Shown here piece by piece: positions 18,230 to 26,554 of a stretch of DNA of 59,229 nt (within the stretch, counting starts at the first letter, position 1; each line of letters starts with the position of its first letter). Location of the stretch: the NCBI GenBank assembly GCA_026706815.1, contig JAPOYA010000011.1, positions 17,654-76,882 on the forward strand. Direction: 5' to 3'. A model generated the notes under the pieces. That model worked only from the letters and a program-made list of their open reading frames with translations. It was not told the origin of the DNA and made no database searches. The stretch is from Acidimicrobiaceae bacterium. Its GTDB lineage: Bacteria > Actinomycetota > Acidimicrobiia > Acidimicrobiales > Aldehydirespiratoraceae. The position numbers were made by a program, and so were the translations under genes.

Positions 18230-18284
18230 CTCGCGTCGTTGGCCGCTTCGGCTCGTTGGCCTCTCGCGTCGTTGGCCTCTCGCG
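18230..18284. repeat. Imperfect tandem repeat, about 3 copies of a 16-17 nt unit
   Basis: On the minus strand the unit GCGAGAGGCCAACGAC is repeated exactly once and then with changes (CCGAAGCGGCCAACGAC). It lies in a 268-nt gap (18160-18427) upstream of tsaE that otherwise shows no convincing gene. Confidence 0.6.
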
Positions 18285-18427
18285 CTCGCAAGGAGTCGGA
18301 TTTCAGCGCCTTCGCGTGTTTCGGGACCCACGACGAGGTGACTTCGGAGGGTTCGATCTCCGCCGGCGATCAGCTTGCCGTTGCCGACCAGCGACTTTGA
18401 TGAGAGGAGACCTCCATCAGTACGGGC

Positions 18428-19309
18428 TCAACTTGATTGAACGGAGTTGCGCAGCGCCTGCTCGGTTGCGACGACTGCCAGGGTCCTCACCTCGTCGACG
18501 TGGGCCGTGATCTCGCCGGTGGCGGCTGCAACGAAGGCGTCACCGTCGGAACGAGTGTGAGGGGGGAAGATCGCACGAGCCAGGCCATCGTGTGCGCCTT
18601 GTGCGACTATTCTGCATCCAGCGGGGTCGAGGCGAGCGTTGCTGATGACCACACCGATCACCGTGTTGACAGCATCCGCAGCGAATTCGTCGGCTCCGAA
18701 ACTCTCGGGCCAGCCGTCGAAGGCGCCCTCGGCGATTGCGGTGGTGACGTCTCCGACATCGATATCGCCTGCTGCGTTGTTGACCACCAGCACAGTTGTC
18801 GTCAACTCGCCTTTGCGGGCGGTGAACATCTGAATCCCGCCAACCGATGGGTCGTCTGGCCGGCGCCATTTGCCGACCGTGGCTCCTGCGCCGGCGCCGA
18901 CGGGGCCGACAGTGGGATCTGAGCTGCACGCCGCCAGCGCCATTGCCCCCTGTGTCGGACCGGGGCGGACAGATGCGTCGCCGACGCCCAGGTCGTAGAG
19001 GCTCATCGCCACGACAATCGGCACGTTGGCGGCTCTGGTCTTGAAGCCTCGGCTCTGAGCCTCGAGGGCTGACACAACACCGTCGGCAGCGGACAGGCCG
19101 AAAGCCGACCCTCCGCTCAGGACCACTGCATCCACATGGGTGACGAGCCGAGTCGGGTCCAGCAGTTCGAACTCTCGGGTTGCGGGGGCGCCCCCTCGGA
19201 CTTCGCCGGAAGCCGTGGTCGAAGGCGGCAACAGGACAACCGTGCAACCTGTACGCGCCGCCGAGTCGGTCCAATGTCCGACGGTCACACCTGGAATTTC
19301 AATCTTCAC
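18428..19309 (-). CDS. P1 family peptidase (DmpA/NylC-like, peptidase S58)
   Basis: 293 residues from the GTG at 19309 (VKIEIPGVTVGHWTDSAARTG, the usual family N-terminus); the open frame 46 codons further upstream is unrelated. Conserved stretches are VVLSGGSAFGLSAADGV, VGAGAGATVGKW and VLVVNNAAGDIDVGD, the last being near the autoproteolysis region of Ntn-type hydrolases. Known members are aminopeptidases or amide hydrolases that cleave themselves into two chains. TAGTTT lies 7 nt before the GTG, suggesting a leaderless mRNA. Substrate unknown. Confidence 0.85.
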   Translation of the reverse strand: MKIEIPGVTVGHWTDSAARTGCTVVLLPPSTTASGEVRGGAPATREFELLDPTRLVTHVDAVVLSGGSAFGLSAADGVVSALEAQSRGFKTRAANVPIVVAMSLYDLGVGDASVRPGPTQGAMALAACSSDPTVGPVGAGAGATVGKWRRPDDPSVGGIQMFTARKGELTTTVLVVNNAAGDIDVGDVTTAIAEGAFDGWPESFGADEFAADAVNTVIGVVISNARLDPAGCRIVAQGAHDGLARAIFPPHTRSDGDAFVAAATGEITAHVDEVRTLAVVATEQALRNSVQSS

Positions 19310-19316
19310 CCCCCGA

Positions 19317-19322
19317 AAACTA
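19317..19322 (-). promoter_or_regulatory. -10 element, leaderless-type promoter of the P1 peptidase gene
   Basis: TAGTTT (minus strand), then 7 nt (TCGGGGG) and the GTG at 19309. The G run could alternatively be read as a Shine-Dalgarno but abuts the start codon. Confidence 0.4.
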
Positions 19323-19383
19323 CCTGTGTTTGCCCTTGCTGAGCCTCCACAGGGAGAGCCGTTGGAGTTTCTGGGATTTGTTG

Positions 19384-19411
19384 TTGCATATTCAGATATT
19401 TCATGTATCTT
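19384..19411 (+). promoter_or_regulatory. Promoter of the lipoprotein/secreted protein pair
   Basis: TTGCAT (19384-19389), 16 nt, TATCTT (19406-19411), within the most AT-rich stretch of this region. It reads towards the lipoprotein gene. The rest of the 314-nt gap 19310-19623 holds alternative starts for that gene but nothing else recognisable. Confidence 0.45.
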
Positions 19412-19623
19412 CACTTCGACGGGACAACAACTCACAGGCGGGCACAATGTTGCGAACTACTGGCGGGACGAGAGGCGGATCCATCCCTCGCCGTGTTGGA
19501 ACAGCATTGCGCGGGTTGGCACTGCGCTCCGTAGGCGGAAAGGAGATCAGGAGTGTCCCGTGTCGCGTCAGCGATGCGCCGGGCGGTTCGGTGTGTCGTG
19601 TCAGCGAAAACTCAGGCGGTTTG

Positions 19624-20265
19624 GTGCTGCGGTGTGTTGGTGGGATGTTGTGTGCTGTGCTCGTGGCCTCCGGCTGCAGCGAAGACGGCAGCAATGCAGT
19701 TGAGTCGGTCACGACCACATTCCCATCAACCACCGCAGTGCCGATGACCACCGCAGTGCCTTCGACCTTGCCGGCTGCTTCGACTCTGCCGCTGGCTGCG
19801 GCCGAGGCTCCGAGAGGCGCTGGCTCTCTTCTGGGCGAGGAGGAGCAGATGTCTGCTGCGATTGTGTACTACTTCGAAGTGCTGGCGAAGGCCAACGATC
19901 CCCCGGATCCGCACAGCCTGCTTTGGGACGATGTTGCGACCCCCAACCGTGCAGCCGCTCTCCGCGCCGAGGCTCAAGAGAACCTCACAGCGCGAAGAGG
20001 CTTTCGCCGGCCCGAGGATCGACAACGGTTGGTTTATGCTCCTTCGACCGTTCTGCGCCAGGACTCCATCGCTGTCGTCAACCTCTGTCTGCGAGACAAC
20101 CTTGAGACCTATGACCTCGACACCGATGCGGTCATCGACGAATCCGTCTCCTACACCTGGGTCCAGTTGACGGTCACCGACCATTTCGGTGGTTGGCTGG
20201 TGAGCCAGCACCGCACGGTCCAACAATTCGAATCACAGGAACTGTGCGCCGCTTCATATCAATAG
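19624..20265 (+). CDS. Putative lipoprotein, unknown function
   Basis: 213 residues if begun at the GTG at 19624 (VLRCVGGMLCAVLVASGCSEDG), which gives a compact lipoprotein signal with lipobox VASGC. A Thr/Pro/Ala-rich linker follows, then a domain from about residue 65 (EEQMSAAIVYYFEVLAKANDPP) that looks like a small helical/beta domain without a name I recognise. The frame is open further up: an ATG at 19447 with AGGCGG before it and a GTG at 19591 are other starts. The end overlaps the next gene's start region by 22 nt, so the two should be co-transcribed. Confidence 0.6.
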   Translation: MLRCVGGMLCAVLVASGCSEDGSNAVESVTTTFPSTTAVPMTTAVPSTLPAASTLPLAAAEAPRGAGSLLGEEEQMSAAIVYYFEVLAKANDPPDPHSLLWDDVATPNRAAALRAEAQENLTARRGFRRPEDRQRLVYAPSTVLRQDSIAVVNLCLRDNLETYDLDTDAVIDESVSYTWVQLTVTDHFGGWLVSQHRTVQQFESQELCAASYQ

Positions 20266-21098
20266 CGCCGACGACGGTCGTCTTGGTGCTCGCGCTGAGC
20301 TTCGCGGCTTCGGGCCAGGACAATGAAGGAGACGAGGGCACGAACATCGAGGTGACGCCCAGCGGTCTGGTTGTAACCGCCGGCACGCCCGGGTCGCTGG
20401 GCCTCAGCCCTGCTCCGGGCCGGCCCGGGCGTGGACCTACCGTCTACTGCGGTTGGTACAACTTCTCCGTCGAGTTCGGCGAGTATCTGTTCGATCCGAT
20501 AGGAGACTCGATCTGGCCTCGTGTCAGCAGCACGTATCTCCTCAACTGCTGGACCGACGACCCTGCCGAGCCGTACCCGGGCTACCCGAAGATCACCAGG
20601 TACCGCGGTGCGGCCGAGATATCGGGATCGGCGGTCTCAAGTGGTGACGCCGCGCGGTTCGCCATAGCCCACATCAATTTCGAACTGCCTGAGATTCAAC
20701 TGTCGCCGCCGCGCCGACAGGTCGTCGGGGTCCCCAGTTGGCTCGCGGTTGTGAGCCGGCTCCACTACGATCAGATCTCCGCCAACGCCGGCCCTGTCTG
20801 GGCCACTGTTCAGGCGCGCATGCGCGACGTCACTTGGGATTTCGGCAACGGTGAGAGCCGGGTCTGCCGCGACGACGTGTCCAAGGTGTGGGATCCGACG
20901 GCAAACCAGATCCAGACGAGCCGCTGCACCTACACCTATATCAACAGCAGCGGATCGCCGTTCAACGTGACAGCCACGGTCCGTTGGAACATCTGGCAAC
21001 GAACCAACACCAATCCCAGTTGGCATTGGTGGGGAACGATCAGCCGATCAACCACGATTCCGGTCCGGGTAACCCAACTCCAATCAGCGATCCGCTGA
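20244..21098 (+). CDS. Secreted protein with PKD-like motif
   Basis: 284 residues from a GTG with AGGA 3 nt upstream. A signal peptide (VRRFISIAPTTVVLVLALSFAASG) is followed by a Gly/Pro-rich stretch and a domain with paired cysteines. Near the C-terminus VTWDFGNGES, then C...CTYTYINSS and FNVTATVRWNIW, follows the pattern of PKD-like domains in exported actinobacterial proteins. Lies downstream of and overlaps the putative lipoprotein gene; the two may act together at the cell surface. No enzymatic motif is visible. Confidence 0.65.
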   Translation: MRRFISIAPTTVVLVLALSFAASGQDNEGDEGTNIEVTPSGLVVTAGTPGSLGLSPAPGRPGRGPTVYCGWYNFSVEFGEYLFDPIGDSIWPRVSSTYLLNCWTDDPAEPYPGYPKITRYRGAAEISGSAVSSGDAARFAIAHINFELPEIQLSPPRRQVVGVPSWLAVVSRLHYDQISANAGPVWATVQARMRDVTWDFGNGESRVCRDDVSKVWDPTANQIQTSRCTYTYINSSGSPFNVTATVRWNIWQRTNTNPSWHWWGTISRSTTIPVRVTQLQSAIR

Positions 21099-21120
21099 CG
21101 GAGGCCGCGGACGGCAGCGC

Positions 21121-22452
21121 TCAGACCAGTGTGCGGAGCACTGAGCCGATAGTTTCGGGGAGGTCGCCGGCGATCAGGCCGGGGCCCAGCAGGCGGCCCG
21201 CAGCGCCGTGTACATGGGCGGCGACGGTCGCGGCGTCGAAAGGAGCCAGGCCCTGGGCCAACAGGGAGGTGACGAACCCGGCCAGGACATCACCGGTCCC
21301 GGCGGTCGCCAGAGCCGAGGTGCCCGAGGTGACCACGCGGATTCGGCCCTCTGGAGCGGCGATCACCGTCGTCGGCCCCTTGCGGATCACTGTGACCCCG
21401 TGTTCGACCGCAAACTCCCGGGTCTGTTCGAGACGGTCGGGGCCAGTGCCGCCCCCGATTCGCTGCCATTCCCCGTCGTGGGGCGTCAATATCGTGGGTG
21501 CCGGGCGCCCCTCCAATGCCGATGCCATCTCCGCTGTCAACCCGTCGCCGTCGATCACCAGCGGTACCGCCACACCAAGCATCGCCCGAACGCTCTGAGG
21601 GTCGTCGCAGCCCAGACCAGGGCCCACAAGCACCGCTCGGATACGGTCATCGAGTCCCCCAAGAGCGTCTTGAGCCCAACCGACCGTCGGCAAGGGCAAC
21701 ACGACCGCCTCGGTCGGTCCTTCGCTGCCACGCGCGCCGGGCATGGCCGACTGCACCATCCCGGCGCCGGCGCGTTGAGCCGCGCGGGCAGCCAACCAGG
21801 CCGCTCCGGTCATGCCGCCAGAGCCGCCGACAATGCGCACGCCTGATCGCCACTTGTGGTCTTCGGCTGACGACATCGGAACAAGAGCCGCCATGTCGGC
21901 GCCTTCAACCGCGTGCCGTGAGGGGGAGCCCATATCCAAGCCGATATCGACAACCCGTACCTCGCCGGCCAACGAGCGTCCCGGCTCCAACACGAGCCCC
22001 GGTTTCAGCGCCGCGAAAGTGACCGTGCGCTCTGCCGACATCGGGAGGCCCAGACGCTCACCGGTCAATCCGTCGACACCCGACGGGATGTCGACAGCCA
22101 AGACCCGCTGAGCTTGAGCGACCACCGGTGGCACATAAGGACGGGTCAGGCCGGTTCCGAAAGCGGCATCGACCACCAGATCGACAGGTCGCAGCGATGC
22201 GGGGGCGTCCAGCGCGTCGACCACCGAGACCCGTACTCCCCGGCGGGCCAGGTGTGCAGCTGCCACGCGACCGTCAGAGCCGTTGTTGCCCGGGCCGCAG
22301 AGCACGGTCACGCGCCGCCCGTAGGTCCCGCCCATCAGCTCGATGGCCTCTCGGGCGACATGGCGCGCTGCTCGATCGATCAACACTTCAACCGGTTCGG
22401 GGGCGGCTTTGTCGATCGCTGCCATCTCGGTGGGAGTGATGATCGCCAACAT
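21121..22452 (-). CDS. nnr: Bifunctional NAD(P)H-hydrate epimerase / ADP-dependent NAD(P)H-hydrate dehydratase
   Basis: 443 residues, two domains. The epimerase half (1-210) has VLCGPGNNGSDGRVAAAHLARRG and VVDAAFGTGL; the ribokinase-like dehydratase half has VRIVGGSGGMTGAAWLAARA, VLVGPGLG, LTPHDGEW and GTGDVLAGF. It repairs damaged NAD(P)HX. The ATG at 22452 was chosen because AGAGGAA lies 9 nt before it; an ATG 9 nt upstream touches the Shine-Dalgarno. 76 nt after acpS, same strand. Confidence 0.95.
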   Translation of the reverse strand: MLAIITPTEMAAIDKAAPEPVEVLIDRAARHVAREAIELMGGTYGRRVTVLCGPGNNGSDGRVAAAHLARRGVRVSVVDALDAPASLRPVDLVVDAAFGTGLTRPYVPPVVAQAQRVLAVDIPSGVDGLTGERLGLPMSAERTVTFAALKPGLVLEPGRSLAGEVRVVDIGLDMGSPSRHAVEGADMAALVPMSSAEDHKWRSGVRIVGGSGGMTGAAWLAARAAQRAGAGMVQSAMPGARGSEGPTEAVVLPLPTVGWAQDALGGLDDRIRAVLVGPGLGCDDPQSVRAMLGVAVPLVIDGDGLTAEMASALEGRPAPTILTPHDGEWQRIGGGTGPDRLEQTREFAVEHGVTVIRKGPTTVIAAPEGRIRVVTSGTSALATAGTGDVLAGFVTSLLAQGLAPFDAATVAAHVHGAAGRLLGPGLIAGDLPETIGSVLRTLV

Positions 22453-22528
22453 CAGCGGCATTTCCTCTCGAACGGGGTGCCGGTGGACCCACCGTGCTGA
22501 GTCGCACGCTGCTGCGACGGGCGAGCCA

Positions 22529-22900
22529 TTATTCTGCCAGGGCCACGACCACGGCCTGCGCCAGTCGGTCCGTGTGGCTGAGGGTGACCTCGAAGCGCGT
22601 CGCACCGAACTCCTCGGCCTTGATGCCGGCGCCGGCGTGCAACCGCAGTTCGGGGCGGCCGTCGTCATGGTTGAGCACCTCGATGTCACGCATCTTCATC
22701 GCCCCGAGGCCGCATCCCATGGACTTCAGAGTCGCTTCCTTGGCAGCGAAACGAGCCGCCAGCCGCGGGGTCGGGTCGCGGGCCTGGTTGGCGTAGGCCA
22801 GTTCGGTGGACCGGAACAGGCGATCAACCAGTCCCGGCGTTCGTTCCAGTACGTCGCGGAAACGGTCGATGTCGACGAGGTCGGTTCCGATGCCGAGCAC
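22529..22900 (-). CDS. acpS: Holo-[acyl-carrier-protein] synthase
   Basis: 123 residues. MLGIGTDLVDIDRF contains the Mg-binding Asp; RLAARFAAKEATLKSMG contains the catalytic Glu/Lys motif (F-A-A-K-E-A). It attaches 4'-phosphopantetheine from CoA to ACP. Between the GlmS-like gene and nnr, a common actinobacterial arrangement. Confidence 0.96.
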   Translation of the reverse strand: MLGIGTDLVDIDRFRDVLERTPGLVDRLFRSTELAYANQARDPTPRLAARFAAKEATLKSMGCGLGAMKMRDIEVLNHDDGRPELRLHAGAGIKAEEFGATRFEVTLSHTDRLAQAVVVALAE

Positions 22901-22996
22901 CCCGCCAGCCTACCGCGCCGCCCAGAAGCCGACGGGACCGACGCCGGACGCAATCCGGAGCCCCGAGACCCACCGAGAAATGTCCGCGACCGGCCG

Positions 22997-25900
22997 TCAG
23001 GTCGATCGCCAGCGGTCGGCGAGCACGTTGATCGGCAGGGTCAGCAGATCAGCGACGTCCTCAGCGGCGAGAAGATCCTCACGGAACACGTCCTCGGTCT
23101 CCACCACCGCGTCATAGAGCGCCGAATAGCGGTTGCGGTAGCCGCGCAGAACGCCGCGGGCCGCGGCTGCGGTAAGCGAAGCAGCGAAGCGCACATGCAG
23201 CAGCGTCAGGCCCGTCGTTGTGTTGTCCTTGAGTTCGGGAATGATGATCACGCAGCGGTCGTCGGCGCGGCCACGGGCAACGAAGACCCGGCGCTCGAGC
23301 GCGACCTGGTGCTTGGTTCCCCGCAGCCTCGGGAAACGATCAGTGCGAGACACGATGTGGCGCGAGATCCCATCGCGGTCTGTGACCACCGCGGTTGCTT
23401 CACCGGTACCGTCGACTTCAAGGCCCTCGACTCGATACCGGGTATGGCCCAGCACTTCATCGACCGCAGGATCAAGATCGGCCAGGGTGCGCAACGAGGC
23501 GTAGCTGAGCCGGTCGCGGGGAGCGCCGGCTGCCAACGCCGCGAAGGCCAGCGGCGCCTCCAACAGCGTTTCATCGGAGCGGGAAATACCGACCGTCACA
23601 GTCTTGGCCTGGTGTTTGATCGCGTCTATCGGCCGTGTCAGCTCGTCGATCCCGACACTGAGAGCCGCCGCCAAGTCGTCGAGGATCACCGCCGGTGTGC
23701 CGACTTTGCCGTATTCGATCTGGTAGGCCTCAAGCGGCGAGGAGCCCAGCGCGAAGCGGAACAGCGAGGCCAGCTTGACCGCCGTCGCCGCTTCGAGGTG
23801 GCCGTTGTAATCACCGGTGCGGATGCCGTTGAAAAAATTCGCCGCGGATCTCTCGATGACCGGTTCGACCCAAGCCAGGACCTGCTCCCCGTTGAGAAAG
23901 GAACGAGCCGCGGCCTGCTCGATGGCACTGTGCGCTTCGCGCAGAGGCTGTGCTTGGGCGTCGATGGCCAAAGCGGCCTCGTAGCCGAACAGGTGGCCGG
24001 CCATCGTCGACAGAATGAACCCCAGGCGGCTGTCGATGGCGGGGACCGGAATCACTGCCAGAGCGGTGTCGAAGCGGCCCTCGCCCTCGTCGGCGATCAC
24101 GATCGGTGCAGCTTTGTGGGCCCGGAAGATCCCGACTTCCTTCGCCACATCATCGGCTGTGGAACCCGATAGTCCAGCCGCGCACACAATGATCAACGGC
24201 TCTGCTGAGAGATCGATGTGCTTCTTGTCCTCTGTCGCATCAGCGGACATCGACTTGTAGCAGAGTTCGGACAGTTTGATCCGCACCTCGTTGGCAGCGA
24301 TGCGGTTGGCGCCGTTGCCCACCAGAGCCCAATAGCGGCGACCCGGAGCGAATTGACGGGCCGCTTCTCCGATAAGGTCGCGGCGGCCCAGGACAGTTTG
24401 CATCGCTTCGGCCACGTCATGGACCGCGCTCAGCAGCGAACGGCGGTCATCGGCGCCTTCGTCGCCCTGCAACTCGTCGGCAATGGCAATGGCCAGCAGC
24501 AACCCTGCGGCGATCTGCGAATAGAACGCCTTGGTCGAAGCGACGCTCATCTCCACATCCCGGCCGTCGGAGGTGTACAACACGCCGTCAGCCCGATCGG
24601 TGAGATCGCTGCCGCGGCGGTTCACGATCGCAATAACCTGCGCGCCTCTGTTCCGTACGATGTCGACCGTGCGGTTGGTGTCGGTGGTAGTACCCGATTG
24701 GCTGACTGCTACAACCAGAGTGTCGGACATGTCCGAACGAAGCAAGAACCCCGACAATTCTGTCGCCAGCATCGCCTCGGCGACTATCCGGCCATGGGGG
24801 ACAAGCGCGTCAAGGGTCACCGCGAGGCTCTGACCGGCCACTGCGGCAGTTCCCTGACCGATTATCGCGACCCGCTTTATTGATCCTTCGCGCAGCCCCT
24901 CGCGGACCGCTTTGGGGACGATCTCAGGCCCGAGCGATACCTCCGGACCGCGGTCGCCGTCGAGGATCTTGCCCCGCAGGGTCTTGCCGAAGGACTCAGG
25001 GGCCTCACTCAGCTCTTTGAGCAGGTAGTGGGGGCTGTCGCCGCGGTCGATGTCGCGGGTGGTGATCTCGGCGGTGAACACGTCATCGTCGGTCACCTCG
25101 AGGTTGGCGCCGTCGTAGGCCCGGCGCAGCATGCCTGCCACGGTTCCCGCATGTTCGCTGTCGAGCTCGATGATCTGGCCGCGGCTGGCATTGGGATTGT
25201 CCGGGTTGTTCGGGATTTCACCGTCCATGCGCACATAGTGAGGTGTTTCCTCAACCACCCCGTAGGGCTCGCTGGCCACGATGTAGGCGTCCTCTGCCAG
25301 ACCGACGTACAAAGCCTGACCACTCCCGCGAAGGGCCAACTGGAGCCGTTGCGGTGCGGTGGCCGTGCCGGCCGCAATCGCCACTGACCCTTCGAAGGCG
25401 GCCACAGTGCGCCGGAACGCCTCCGCGGAACTGTGCCCCTCCGCTAGGCGTTGACTCATCAACGATGGGATGACCTTGGCGTCTGTGGTTATCGCCTCTT
25501 GGATGTGGACTCCCTCCTCGGCGATCAGATCGGCGAAATTGTCGACGTCGCCGTTGAGAACGCCCACGACATAGGGGCCGGCGTCGGAGTGGTCGGCGGT
25601 GGAGACCAGTTCGCTGTTGAGGGGATGGGCGTTTGATTCGGAGATGATGCCGACCGACGCCCAGCGGGTGTGTGCCAACACGACAGCTTGAGCTGTGTCG
25701 TTTGCCAGAGCCGTTGCCAACAACTCGTCTTGGATCAATGCCTCGCGTAGAGCCGCAGTGTTGTCGCCCAGCTCGCCGATCTCGGATGCCACCTTGTGGA
25801 CCACGCTGAAGAGGCCGTCGATGACCCTGACGCTGCCCGAGCCGAAGTTCTGGTCGCTGCTGCGACGAGCGACTTCTGCTTGGACCGCCGGATCATCGAG

Positions 25901-26470
25901 ATCGAGCGCGTGATCGCGCACAAGCAGATGGATCCCGGCCGAGTCGCGCCCCCGGACTTCGAGCCGGTCGAGCGACGCCAGCGCCTGATGGACCGACAGG
26001 AACACCTCGAGAGCACTGGTTGTCGTTGCGTCATTGCCCAACTCGGCGACGCTGTCAGCGGCATGGAGTCGATCCCGAGTAATCGCCCAGAGCGCGTCGC
26101 GGATGCGGTTCAGCTCATGGTTGTGCCGTTCGAGGTCGCCGGTGTCAAATGTCGGGTCTGATTCCAGTGTGGTTTCGATCTCGTGGATCGCGTCTGAGAT
26201 CCGGCTGCAGCTGTGAGTGAGGACTCCCGCTACCGGCCGGTCCCCCAACAGCAGGCGGAGTCCAGGAACCCCGCGCAGCTGCGAATCGATCTCAGAGAGC
26301 TTGTCGCCCGCCTCACGAAGCACGGAGCGCGCAACTCCACCATCGGGGAGGTCCACCAGTGCCTGATCAGCCAGTGAACGCTCGACACCCGCGAGCAGTG
26401 CCAGGATTTCATCTTTGAGCGGAGTCGGTCGCTTCGACGGTCGCCGGACGATAGCGATGATCCCGCACAT
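22997..26470 (-). CDS. glmS: Extended glucosamine-6-phosphate synthase (GlmS)-like protein, 1157 aa
   Basis: The N-terminal MCGIIAIV provides the Cys nucleophile of class II amidotransferases. Further motifs are RGRDSAGI (about 173-180), HTRWASVGIISESNAHP (267-283) and LNGDVDNF (305-312). The SIS part has SQSGTTTDT (590-598), ASTKAFYSQ (644-652) and the second SIS domain to about 845. Ordinary GlmS is about 600-625 aa. Here about 140 residues are inserted between the Cys and RGRDSAG, and about 310 residues extend past the second SIS domain, with no domain I recognise. It presumably makes glucosamine-6-P from fructose-6-P and glutamine; next to glmM, it would feed UDP-GlcNAc synthesis. GGAGG lies 4 nt before the ATG. 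Confidence 0.88.
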   Translation of the reverse strand: MCGIIAIVRRPSKRPTPLKDEILALLAGVERSLADQALVDLPDGGVARSVLREAGDKLSEIDSQLRGVPGLRLLLGDRPVAGVLTHSCSRISDAIHEIETTLESDPTFDTGDLERHNHELNRIRDALWAITRDRLHAADSVAELGNDATTTSALEVFLSVHQALASLDRLEVRGRDSAGIHLLVRDHALDLDDPAVQAEVARRSSDQNFGSGSVRVIDGLFSVVHKVASEIGELGDNTAALREALIQDELLATALANDTAQAVVLAHTRWASVGIISESNAHPLNSELVSTADHSDAGPYVVGVLNGDVDNFADLIAEEGVHIQEAITTDAKVIPSLMSQRLAEGHSSAEAFRRTVAAFEGSVAIAAGTATAPQRLQLALRGSGQALYVGLAEDAYIVASEPYGVVEETPHYVRMDGEIPNNPDNPNASRGQIIELDSEHAGTVAGMLRRAYDGANLEVTDDDVFTAEITTRDIDRGDSPHYLLKELSEAPESFGKTLRGKILDGDRGPEVSLGPEIVPKAVREGLREGSIKRVAIIGQGTAAVAGQSLAVTLDALVPHGRIVAEAMLATELSGFLLRSDMSDTLVVAVSQSGTTTDTNRTVDIVRNRGAQVIAIVNRRGSDLTDRADGVLYTSDGRDVEMSVASTKAFYSQIAAGLLLAIAIADELQGDEGADDRRSLLSAVHDVAEAMQTVLGRRDLIGEAARQFAPGRRYWALVGNGANRIAANEVRIKLSELCYKSMSADATEDKKHIDLSAEPLIIVCAAGLSGSTADDVAKEVGIFRAHKAAPIVIADEGEGRFDTALAVIPVPAIDSRLGFILSTMAGHLFGYEAALAIDAQAQPLREAHSAIEQAAARSFLNGEQVLAWVEPVIERSAANFFNGIRTGDYNGHLEAATAVKLASLFRFALGSSPLEAYQIEYGKVGTPAVILDDLAAALSVGIDELTRPIDAIKHQAKTVTVGISRSDETLLEAPLAFAALAAGAPRDRLSYASLRTLADLDPAVDEVLGHTRYRVEGLEVDGTGEATAVVTDRDGISRHIVSRTDRFPRLRGTKHQVALERRVFVARGRADDRCVIIIPELKDNTTTGLTLLHVRFAASLTAAAARGVLRGYRNRYSALYDAVVETEDVFREDLLAAEDVADLLTLPINVLADRWRST

Positions 26471-26554
26471 GGGTCCTCCATCTGTGCCCGAGCGAATAGA
26501 TCGAAGCTTCCCTGAGCCTGAACTGTCATATCAGTCTAGCTTCAAGCGCGACAC

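Noticed and set aside
19553..19747. 64-codon plus-strand ORF with GTG 7 nt after AAAGGAG
   Set aside because: The Shine-Dalgarno is good, but the frame ends inside the lipoprotein gene and its product shows Trp/Cys-rich composition unlike a real signal peptide. Kept only as a hint of a frame change.
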